The notes under the pieces are model-generated. The model ran no database searches and had not been told where the DNA came from. It saw only the letters and a program-made list of their open reading frames with translations. The position numbers were made by a program, and so were the translations under genes. A DNA stretch of 64,000 nucleotides from Glaciimonas sp. PCH181 (GTDB lineage Bacteria > Pseudomonadota > Gammaproteobacteria > Burkholderiales > Burkholderiaceae_D), in assembly GCF_003056055.1 (NCBI RefSeq), contig NZ_PYFP01000003.1:372001-436000 (forward strand), given 5' to 3'. Positions 55,348-63,594 of this stretch are shown here, piece after piece. Each line of letters opens with the position of its first letter. Position 1 is the stretch's first letter.

Positions 55348-57348
55348 ATGAAAGACCCACTCATGTCTGAAAACCATGGAAGTTTTTTGCTGACGGTGGC
55401 ATCCGACGGCTATGACACGCTGGATGAAGTCGCCATTACCAAAGATCGTTTCGTCATTGGCAAGGCGGAAAGCAGCGATCTGCGCCTGAAAGGGTGGAGC
55501 GTCAGTAAACTACACGCGACGTTTCTGATCAATGAAGGCAGTATTTTTATCGAAGACAGCGGCAGTATTTTCGGCACCTGGATCGAAGGCGAACGAATCA
55601 ATCGCCTTGGCCCGCTGAATGCTGGTACAGAGATGCGAATCGGCAGCTATACCTTAACCCTGCACGTGAATAAGCAAGGCAGCGAATGTGCGCCAACCTC
55701 AGCAAGGAAAGACGCCAATGAAAACGAGCCGGAGCGGATCGCAGCATCTGCTCATATCCCACCACCCGCGCCTCGGGCGATGCCGACTGCAACGCTAACT
55801 TCGGTTGAGGATATCAGTTTCGATGACGACGTTTTACTGTCTGAATCGTTGCATCGTGCGCCAGCGCAAACTGTCACTTCCGGGGCATTTTTAACCAATG
55901 GCGCGACACCGCCGCAGCAATCTTCAACACAGGCTAAACCTGCGCCCCCACCGGTATTTGTCGCGCCGCCGCTTTCGGTGAGATTAGCACCTGCTGTTGC
56001 TCTCAATTCCACTCCGACAGCATCCGCAGAGCAATCCGCACCGACTGTAAAAGCGCCATCCTCGCGTCCCACCGCCGTCGGCAGGCAAGCGCCTGCTGTG
56101 CAAGCACGCGTGATCGATCATGAATTTTCGCACTGGCGTAAAACGTTGCATGAGGCCGTACTGTATGAAATCGATCTACGCCGGATCGATGCCAACAAGA
56201 TGTCGGAAGACGATCTTAAGGCCAACGTCAAGACACTGATCAAGGAGTTGTTAACCTCCACTTTCACGTTACCGGACAATATCGATACCGAGCGGCTGAC
56301 CAGAGAAGTGCTGGATGAAGCGGTCGGATTGGGGCCATTGGAGCCGTTGATCGCCGATGAAAGCGTAACCGAAATCATGGTCAATCGCTTCGATGAAATT
56401 TGGGTTGAGCGCGGTGGTCGGCTCGAACTATCGACCGCCACATTTACCAGCGATCTGGCGGTGATGGGCGCCATCGAACGCATCGTCACGCCGCTGGGTC
56501 GACGTATCGATGAAAGCTCGCCGATGGTCGATGCGCGGCTGAAAGACGGTTCGCGGGTGAATGCAATTGTGTCGCCACTATCGTTGCGTGGACCGACCCT
56601 GACTATTCGTAAATTCTCACGCCGCAAGATGATTGCTGAGGATCTGATCAAGTACGGATCGATGACTGAGGATATGCTGCACATCTTGCGCAGCGCGGTA
56701 GAACAACGCCTTAACATCGTCGTCTCCGGCGGGACTGGCTCGGGCAAAACAACTTTTCTAAATATGATGTCAGCCTTCGTGCCTAACGATGAGCGAATTG
56801 TGACCATCGAAGATGCGGCGGAGTTACAGCTGTCACAACCCAATTTGGTATCTCTGGAAAGTCGGCCGCCTAATGTCGAAGGTAAGGGCCACGTTGCGAT
56901 TCGCGATCTGGTGCGCAATTCGCTGCGGATGCGACCGGACCGAATCATCGTCGGTGAGTGTCGCGGCGGTGAGGCGCTGGATATGTTGCAGGCAATGAAT
57001 ACCGGCCATGACGGATCGATGACCACGCTCCATGCTAACTCCCCGCGTGATGCGTTGGCGCGGATGGAAGTACTGGTACTGATGGCAGGGATGAACCTGC
57101 CGGTGCGTGCGATTCGCGAACAGATTTCTTCTGCGGTACACCTGATTATTCAGCTAACCCGTTATTCTTGCGGAGCGCGTAAAGTCACCGCAATCACGGA
57201 AGTCGTGGGGATTGAATCAGAAACCGTACAGCTTCAGGATATCTTTAAATTTCATCGGGAAGGACTCGATCGCAATGGTAAGACATGCGGCGAATTCCGC
57301 TATTCGGGAATGATGCCCGCGTTCATCGAGAGGATGAATAATGAATAG
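55348..57348 (+). CDS. cpaF: FHA-TadA/CpaF fusion secretion ATPase
   Basis: The 666-residue protein joins an N-terminal FHA domain (about residues 10-110: RFVIGKAESSDLRLKGWSVS, with the phospho-threonine-site Ser and His in SVSKLHA) through a Pro/Ala-rich linker (115-245) to a CpaF/TadA hexameric ATPase. The ATPase shows SVTEIMVNRFDEIWVE, Walker A GGTGSGKTTFLN (about residue 460), Walker B-like RIIVGECRGGEALDML and His-box GHDGSMTTLHANSPRDA. It powers pilus assembly. The FHA domain implies control by Thr phosphorylation. No TadZ/CpaE gene lies before it. Confidence 0.93.
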   Translation: MKDPLMSENHGSFLLTVASDGYDTLDEVAITKDRFVIGKAESSDLRLKGWSVSKLHATFLINEGSIFIEDSGSIFGTWIEGERINRLGPLNAGTEMRIGSYTLTLHVNKQGSECAPTSARKDANENEPERIAASAHIPPPAPRAMPTATLTSVEDISFDDDVLLSESLHRAPAQTVTSGAFLTNGATPPQQSSTQAKPAPPPVFVAPPLSVRLAPAVALNSTPTASAEQSAPTVKAPSSRPTAVGRQAPAVQARVIDHEFSHWRKTLHEAVLYEIDLRRIDANKMSEDDLKANVKTLIKELLTSTFTLPDNIDTERLTREVLDEAVGLGPLEPLIADESVTEIMVNRFDEIWVERGGRLELSTATFTSDLAVMGAIERIVTPLGRRIDESSPMVDARLKDGSRVNAIVSPLSLRGPTLTIRKFSRRKMIAEDLIKYGSMTEDMLHILRSAVEQRLNIVVSGGTGSGKTTFLNMMSAFVPNDERIVTIEDAAELQLSQPNLVSLESRPPNVEGKGHVAIRDLVRNSLRMRPDRIIVGECRGGEALDMLQAMNTGHDGSMTTLHANSPRDALARMEVLVLMAGMNLPVRAIREQISSAVHLIIQLTRYSCGARKVTAITEVVGIESETVQLQDIFKFHREGLDRNGKTCGEFRYSGMMPAFIERMNNE

Positions 57349-58198
57349 ATTGATCTTCCTATTTTCAATCATCGTGTTTGTGCTGGTCGTATTTGTGGCG
57401 TGGTCGTTGCTGAACTCAAAAAGCTACTTCCTCAAAGCGGCGTATGACATGCATGTGCGCTATCTGGAGCGGATAAAAGAATGGACCGGCCTGAACGATG
57501 GCCGCGTCTATTTAGTTCTGTTCGCCCAGATTGCGGCGACAGCAGTGCTGGCAATAGTGATCTATTTCGTGGTCCGAAATATCTTGCTGATCTTGTTGAT
57601 CGGCTACTTCATTTTTAAAGCACCGTTGTGGATTAGCGATCATAAACGCAAGCGTCGTCTCAACAGTATTGAGTATGAATTACCGACAGCATTAACCGTG
57701 ATTGCCTCTAGCCTGACGGCGGGGGTTTCACTGAGTATCGCACTGCAATCCTACGCTAAAGAAATCAGTTCACCGCTGGCGAACGAGTTTGCGCACGTGA
57801 TACGTCTACAGAAAGTCGGTGTCGATTTTGAGACTGCGATTGAAGAAGTCGGCAAGCGTATCGATCTGATCGATTTTCAATTACTGGTGATGACATTCCG
57901 CATCTCTAAATCCGTCGGCGGCAATCTATCGGAGACCTTGATGAGCTTGTCGAATACGATTCAGCAAAAGCTTTCTATCGAGGGAAAAATCAAGTCATTG
58001 ACCGCACAGGGAAAGATGCAGGGATGGGTCATGATCTGTCTTCCTGCATTGGTGGGGATTGCGCTGTATTTCATTCAGCCAGAAGAAATGAGCCAGTTGG
58101 TCACCACCTTCTACGGAAAAATCGTATTGTTTATTTGCTTAACCATGGCTTATATCGGTCACAAGGTTATTCAAAAAATTCTCGCCATTGATGTGTAG
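57341..58198 (+). CDS. tadB: Inner-membrane platform protein TadB
   Basis: The 285-residue T2SS-F domain protein has two N-terminal and two C-terminal membrane segments around a cytoplasmic F-domain (LPTALTVIASSLTAGVSLSIALQ). It overlaps the ATPase gene by 8 bp. With TadC it forms the inner-membrane platform on which the ATPase acts. Confidence 0.92.
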   Translation: MNRLIFLFSIIVFVLVVFVAWSLLNSKSYFLKAAYDMHVRYLERIKEWTGLNDGRVYLVLFAQIAATAVLAIVIYFVVRNILLILLIGYFIFKAPLWISDHKRKRRLNSIEYELPTALTVIASSLTAGVSLSIALQSYAKEISSPLANEFAHVIRLQKVGVDFETAIEEVGKRIDLIDFQLLVMTFRISKSVGGNLSETLMSLSNTIQQKLSIEGKIKSLTAQGKMQGWVMICLPALVGIALYFIQPEEMSQLVTTFYGKIVLFICLTMAYIGHKVIQKILAIDV

Positions 58199-58247
58199 TC
58201 GGCCAATCGATATTCAGGCAATTAAATATCACTAAAGGAGGGGAAAT

Positions 58248-59141
58248 ATGAACAGTTCAGTGTATCTTTACAGCGCAATCATATTGGCCTTCGGCAGCCT
58301 CAGCGTATTTTTGTTTTACATCTTTAAACTGCTGGCGAACGCGAAGATCAATAAATTTCGTCCGAATATGGACCCTCTACCCCCTCTATTGAAAAGGGTC
58401 TGGAGCGGCGTATTATTTTTCGATTTCTATTTCGGTGCTTATCTATCCGACGCCCGTTTGCTAAGACGCAAGCAGATGCTAAACGCCGCTGGTCTTGAAT
58501 ATTTCATGACACCCAACGAAACTTTTGCGGTGCAATTCTTTTCGCTGGCGGTGTCGCTGTTTCTTGGCGTATTAGTCAGTCTGGGCGCGTTTGGGATCGA
58601 CTATAAAGTGTTATATGTAGTGAGCGTTCTGGCGTTGATTGGATGGTTCTATCCGCTGCTGTGGATCAAAGATCAGAAGAAGCGTCGCAATCTGGAAATC
58701 TCTCGTTACTTTCCCTCCTTTGTCGATATTGTGACACTCTGCTGCGAATGCGGTCTGACGCTGAATACCGCTATTATCAATTTTTGCGAACGCGGACCAG
58801 CCTGCATTTTGCGGCAAGAAATCGAACGCGTCGTACGGGATATGAAAACCGGTGCCGGGCGAGCCGATGCATTAGAAAAATTTGCCAGCCGCACCGGCAA
58901 CCTCGATATCAAACGCTTCGTTGGCATCGTTCTGCAATGCGACAAATTAGGTGTACCGTTAGGACCAACTTTACGCAAATTCTCTGAACAAAAACGTACC
59001 GAACGCTTTCAGCGCGCCGAAAAACTCGCGATGGAAGCACCCATGAAAATGATCGCACCATTGATCATGTTCATTTTCCCCATCACCTTCATTATTATCG
59101 CCTTCCCTATCGTCCTGACTATTCTGATGAATTTCAAATAG
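58248..59141 (+). CDS. tadC: Inner-membrane platform protein TadC
   Basis: The 297-residue T2SS-F domain protein with about four membrane segments; FPSFVDIVTLCCECGLTLNTAI is the F-domain start and KLAMEAPMKMIAPLIMFIFPITFIIIAFPIVL the end (in parts). It follows tadB by 49 bp with a strong AAAGGAGGGG ribosome site. Confidence 0.92.
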   Translation: MNSSVYLYSAIILAFGSLSVFLFYIFKLLANAKINKFRPNMDPLPPLLKRVWSGVLFFDFYFGAYLSDARLLRRKQMLNAAGLEYFMTPNETFAVQFFSLAVSLFLGVLVSLGAFGIDYKVLYVVSVLALIGWFYPLLWIKDQKKRRNLEISRYFPSFVDIVTLCCECGLTLNTAIINFCERGPACILRQEIERVVRDMKTGAGRADALEKFASRTGNLDIKRFVGIVLQCDKLGVPLGPTLRKFSEQKRTERFQRAEKLAMEAPMKMIAPLIMFIFPITFIIIAFPIVLTILMNFK

Positions 59142-59286
59142 TCGCGACACTGCAGGTTATCGTCTTCTGTCATAAGTCGATCATTCAAGCAATCCATGGC
59201 GCCGTTAACATGTGAATTACATAATTGATTGCTATTTAATATTACTAATGAACCATTTTTATACACACAACTCGAACGACTACAAC

Positions 59287-59607
59287 ATGAAAAAAAATCT
59301 CGATGGGCTTATCCTGACGCTGATACTCTCTTGCAGTAATACCGCCTGGGGAGCAACCGTCATGCCGGAGCTAAAGAAGGCCAATACCGAAATTTGTATC
59401 AAAATGGGGCGTAGCGCGCAGGGTGCGCCGAAGAACGAAGCGAAGATGCCGGCGTTCTGCAACTGTGTTACGGATACCTACTGGGATAGCGTGCCTCAGG
59501 CTGAATATAATCTGCTGACAGCAAGCGGCAAGTCGCCATCGCTGGAAGCGAACATGGAAAAACGACTTAATCTGGCTAAGGCGATTTGTCTAAAAAAAGC
59601 TGGTTGA
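59287..59607 (+). CDS. Small exported Cys-containing protein, unrecognised
   Basis: The 106-residue precursor (ATG at 59287) has a signal peptide (NLDGLILTLILSCSNTAWGA). The mature part has Cys in EICIKMG, FCNCVTDTYW and AICLKKAG: four cysteines that could form two disulphides. Family unknown. Its place at the end of the Tad machinery genes suggests a periplasmic accessory of the pilus. Confidence 0.7.
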   Translation: MKKNLDGLILTLILSCSNTAWGATVMPELKKANTEICIKMGRSAQGAPKNEAKMPAFCNCVTDTYWDSVPQAEYNLLTASGKSPSLEANMEKRLNLAKAICLKKAG

Positions 59608-59790
59608 TGGCGGATGCAGCACATTAGCAATCCGACGCAAAGTAGTCATCTATTTTATTTTCAAATAAATGGCATCTCACCGGCACGCATGGTTACTTAT
59701 GGACACCAAAAAATTATTACCGCGAAGGCAAAAATTATAAACATTAGCGCCCCAAAAGCTGGTTTTGGCGTTGGGATGGAGGAATTCAGG

Positions 59791-60333
59791 ATGATAAAAA
59801 TACCAACAACTACCCTTTCCTTATTAGAAAACATCAAGCACGTGCTAAACAAAAATTTATTGCTGGTTGACGATTTTTATACTGACGAAAATTTGAAACT
59901 TGTTACCGGGGGTACGCAGATTAGCCGCGTCGGGGAGAATCGAGAAAACGTCAAACGTGTTGAAATCACCCGATTTGGTGCCATCGTTAAATCGTCCTGG
60001 GATGGTCGTCGCGATGACGACGGCATCGCGATCCTATGCCGCAAAGAAGATCAGGTTGGTGGTGATGTTGAGGGCCGTCTCAATCTATGGCTGCGTAACG
60101 AGGATGAACGCGTCAGTTACCGCAACATGGAAAAACTATTCGGTGATCAATGGGAAAAATCGACTGCGCGCAACGGCGAAAAATGTCAGCCATCGCTGCA
60201 TAAACACGGCAATTCAGAAATGGAATTCTTTGCGTTGAACCAAGGCGTTGAACAGACTGTACGCCTGCTTTTTAGTCCGCGTGCCAATCTGGAGATGGCA
60301 AGTTTTCTTGAAGTGAAGCCATTCGACCTGTAA
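59791..60333 (+). CDS. Unrecognised protein of the Tad locus
   Basis: The 180-residue product from the ATG at 59791 (GGAGGA 7 bases upstream decides the start; the frame is open upstream to 59614). No signal peptide or membrane segment. It is polar, with acidic and basic residues mixed, and contains DGRRDDDGIAILCRKEDQVG. No family recognised; likely cytoplasmic. Confidence 0.65.
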   Translation: MIKIPTTTLSLLENIKHVLNKNLLLVDDFYTDENLKLVTGGTQISRVGENRENVKRVEITRFGAIVKSSWDGRRDDDGIAILCRKEDQVGGDVEGRLNLWLRNEDERVSYRNMEKLFGDQWEKSTARNGEKCQPSLHKHGNSEMEFFALNQGVEQTVRLLFSPRANLEMASFLEVKPFDL

Positions 60334-60438
60334 ATATTTTCCATCATTCAGCACGCGTTGTTCGGTTCATCTGGCGCAGTTGCCGCGTTCGATTGCCCGA
60401 ACCTTCTTCCGCCTCCCACTACTCATAATCATCATCTC

Positions 60439-60801
60439 ATGCAAATTGATATTCTAGTCGCCCGTTTTTTTTGGCAGCGCGCTGTCGGTTTGCTTGGCAG
60501 GCGCTCATTAGACGATCAGCAAGGTTTATTGATTGTGCCTTGCAATAGCATCCATACTTACTTCATGCGCTTTGCCATTGATGTCGTATTTATCGACACT
60601 GCTGGCAATATCACGAGCATCGTTGAGCACGTGCAACCATGGCGCTTGGCGAAAGCGAAAGCGAAAGCATATTCTTGCCTTGAACTTAGCGCTGGTAGTG
60701 CGGCCCGTCTTCAGTTAAAGGTGGGCCAATCTTTGCCGCAACTGGCAAAACCGCACTCGGGAAAAATGATCCGCATCGACCTCGTAATGGATGCGGTTTA
60801 G
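60439..60801 (+). CDS. DUF192 family protein
   Basis: The 120-residue protein from ATG 60439 has the DUF192 pattern: RAVGLLGRRSLDDQQGLLIVPCNSIHTYFMRFAIDVVFID (in parts: GLLIVPCNSIHTYFM, MRFAIDVVFID), SCLELSAGSAARL. Most DUF192 proteins carry a signal peptide, but this one has none. DUF192 genes occur often in Tad loci of this order; function unknown. Confidence 0.87.
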   Translation: MQIDILVARFFWQRAVGLLGRRSLDDQQGLLIVPCNSIHTYFMRFAIDVVFIDTAGNITSIVEHVQPWRLAKAKAKAYSCLELSAGSAARLQLKVGQSLPQLAKPHSGKMIRIDLVMDAV

Positions 60802-61062
60802 CGTTGTCATCAGAGAGTTTTCGCAGATTAAAAACAGGCCAATCAGCCGATATTTCACGCTCGCATTGCATCAAAAAATCATGTCGATTTTATGTCCCCA
60901 ATTTCGACAAAAATCGCCTGCCGTTATACGAAAATTTTTATGAAGATTCGGCCTAACGTCATCAGCAGGTAACAAACCCCCGCTACTATCAAGCCTCATT
61001 TCGATGACTCCTTTCGCTTCAGGAATCGTAGACGCCATCCATTCGCACTAATGTAATTTCAC
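60802..61062 (+). other. Spacer before the duplicated tad genes
   Basis: A gap of about 260 bp without a gene. No sigma-54-type -24/-12 element was seen; a promoter for the second tadG copy could lie here. Confidence 0.4.
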
Positions 61063-63594
61063 ATGAAGGTGCCCGGTATGGTCAAACCCTTGACGCTGGC
61101 ATTTACTTCATTCTGTTTATATCCTTTTGATTTTCACGCATCGCTTTGCACCCCGCATAGTGCGGACGTTATCTCGCATTTTTTTCAGCAATCCCGATCC
61201 GCTAATCCTCGATATCACAGCGGTCACCCAACCGTGCGCACTCAGCGCGGCGCGGTATTACCAATAACGATATTTTTTCTTGCAGTGTTATGCATCGGCC
61301 TGTTTTCCCTTTATAACCTGGCGCAGGTCACCAGTGAAAAACGCCAGCTTACCAATGCCGCCGATGCGATTGCTTACAGCACGGCCAACGTCGCTGCAGA
61401 AGGTCTGAATTACACCTCGTACACCAATCGCGCGATGATCGCCAACTATCAGGCAGTCGGTCAAATGACGGCGATGTGGTCCAGCATGACAATGTCCGAT
61501 GAGTACTGGCGCAATAACACCGCCGTCATGAAGGCGGTCGCTGCGCTGACTAAATTTATACCGTACATCGGCACCGGCTTATCCGGTATTTTGAAGGCCG
61601 TCAGCACATTTAGCGGCTATTGGGAAAAAATCGTCGATGGCGTGCGCGTGACCAGTCAGGTATTGGCGAATACCGGCACGGCAACCACCTCGCTGACCAA
61701 TTACGCGATTTTCGCCTCGCAGCAAATCCATTTGGCGACCACTGCATCGGCCATGATTTCGATGCAAAGGGACTTGCTGGCAGCGAACGCGCCACAAGCT
61801 GAATACATACCGCAAACCATCGCGTATCAGATCGGCAAGAGCATGGTCGATTTCGGCAGCATGATCAAACTGCATCAGCCGCCGCGCAAGTTTTTGGGGA
61901 GTACGGAAATGAAAACTGCCGTACCAAATAATAAAGGGTCGGTAGATTTCAATCTGGTCCATCGTCTGATGATGGATGACATGGTCAAATTAAATGGCGG
62001 GATAGGCGGCCGCCGCCTGTTCCCGAATGCGGTCGGTTTATGGACAGTCGATGGCTGCAACCTCAGCGCTATCAACGGCATATTAAGCGGCCTCTCGGTC
62101 AATGGATTGGAGCAGATTGTTCCGGCATTAAAGGGTAATGTCGCTGCGGACGTGATCGGTCCCGTCATCGAAGCGTTCATGAATACCGTCGGCATCATCG
62201 CCAGCCCGATTATGTGTTTATACGAACGCACCGGCGGCACCCGGATGGTCCAAATGCAAGACGGCACTTATGCGTGGAGCAATATCGACATCATGGAAAT
62301 CAATCCGCATCTATTCAATATTCATATCCCGATGGCGGGCGCGGTCACCATGTCCAAAGTCGGTCGTCAGGGACTGAACAAAAATCAGGAAATTCCCGAT
62401 GATCTGAAAAAATTTGTAGATGTTGTCGCTGCGAATAAAAAATGGAAAGAGTCTTCATGGGGCGAATCCACCAGTATTGACGATTGCCTGTATTTCACCT
62501 TACCCACCGGCGGCGTGTATGCGCCGCGGGTGGGCGGTGCCTGCGCTTCGCTGGCTGCCGGTGCGGCCAAAAAATATTATGAACGCGGTGTGATGAATAT
62601 TGCCGGTGCCTCTGCGGATCGGGCCATGAAAGGCCAGCCGCAGATCGCCAACGCGACCGAGGCGATCAGCAATGCCGCCATGGCGACCTTAGAGCCAGTA
62701 TTGGAAACGGTCGGCGGCGCCATCAACGGCACCGGCTCAGCAGCATCGATCGTGAATATGCCTGATGCCAACGCTGGCAATCTGACTGGCGTGTTGGGCG
62801 GTGCGCCTGCCGGACTGCCGGCTTCAGGTACAGCACTGGACGCCCCAGCGCCCGGCATCGGCGATCCAGAAGTCGAACTGGCTAGCGGATTAGCCCAGCA
62901 GGCCGCCAATTTCACCAATCTGTCGGGTCAGGGCGGCAATGTCTCCACCGCGATTTCTAATGTGCTGGGCAACGGCTTTACGCTGCCGAATATGTCCTTT
63001 ACCGATCCAGTGAATGCGCCAAGCGCCTTTCTTAAATTTCTTCTCAATGCATTAGATTTAGGCGATTTGATCGATGTTCTGGGGATGCGTACTTCACGGG
63101 GCACCGAAACACTATTTCAAAAGCCCGGTCTGGGTAGCACCGTCGCGGCCGATATGGGGCTACCAGCCGAACGCTTCGGGCTATGGGAAATGCGCGATGC
63201 AAATATCGGCAACTATCGCGTGCATGCCGCCGATCAGGCCAACGCCGACAAGAGCAATATATTTTTGGCCAGCAAAGAAATTCAAAACAATGCGTTAAAA
63301 GATATTGGTCCGTCGTTCGTCGTGGCATTGCAGGAAACCGCTGACAAATTGCCTTTGCGGCCAGAAAATAAATTCAATCTAGGTCGCACTGCGTTAAACG
63401 ATTATGACACCCAGACCAAACAAAGTTATCTGAAGGCGATTGGCAAAGCGCGGGTGTATTACCGCGCGCCGCTGGAGCGCTGGACTACACGCGGGCAGCT
63501 GGTATCGCACGCAAATTTGATGCTGCCGTACTGGAACGCAAGGCTTGAAGGTCTGAACTATCCGGAAAAATCGTTGTTCTTCCTGCTCGACTAA
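61063..63594 (+). CDS. Large TadG-like protein, copy 2
   Basis: The 843-residue paralogue of the protein encoded at 46490 (ATG at 61063 or 61078). The N-terminus up to about residue 85 is different in sequence but keeps a membrane segment (RGAVLPITIFFLAVLCIGLFSLYNL). From QVTSEKRQLTNAAD on, the proteins are nearly identical except for short patches (about residues 283-316, around 463-480, and isolated changes near 710-735 and 815-825). DNA identity is also very high outside the patches. It is followed by a second TadE-like gene. Confidence 0.83.
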   Translation: MKVPGMVKPLTLAFTSFCLYPFDFHASLCTPHSADVISHFFQQSRSANPRYHSGHPTVRTQRGAVLPITIFFLAVLCIGLFSLYNLAQVTSEKRQLTNAADAIAYSTANVAAEGLNYTSYTNRAMIANYQAVGQMTAMWSSMTMSDEYWRNNTAVMKAVAALTKFIPYIGTGLSGILKAVSTFSGYWEKIVDGVRVTSQVLANTGTATTSLTNYAIFASQQIHLATTASAMISMQRDLLAANAPQAEYIPQTIAYQIGKSMVDFGSMIKLHQPPRKFLGSTEMKTAVPNNKGSVDFNLVHRLMMDDMVKLNGGIGGRRLFPNAVGLWTVDGCNLSAINGILSGLSVNGLEQIVPALKGNVAADVIGPVIEAFMNTVGIIASPIMCLYERTGGTRMVQMQDGTYAWSNIDIMEINPHLFNIHIPMAGAVTMSKVGRQGLNKNQEIPDDLKKFVDVVAANKKWKESSWGESTSIDDCLYFTLPTGGVYAPRVGGACASLAAGAAKKYYERGVMNIAGASADRAMKGQPQIANATEAISNAAMATLEPVLETVGGAINGTGSAASIVNMPDANAGNLTGVLGGAPAGLPASGTALDAPAPGIGDPEVELASGLAQQAANFTNLSGQGGNVSTAISNVLGNGFTLPNMSFTDPVNAPSAFLKFLLNALDLGDLIDVLGMRTSRGTETLFQKPGLGSTVAADMGLPAERFGLWEMRDANIGNYRVHAADQANADKSNIFLASKEIQNNALKDIGPSFVVALQETADKLPLRPENKFNLGRTALNDYDTQTKQSYLKAIGKARVYYRAPLERWTTRGQLVSHANLMLPYWNARLEGLNYPEKSLFFLLD

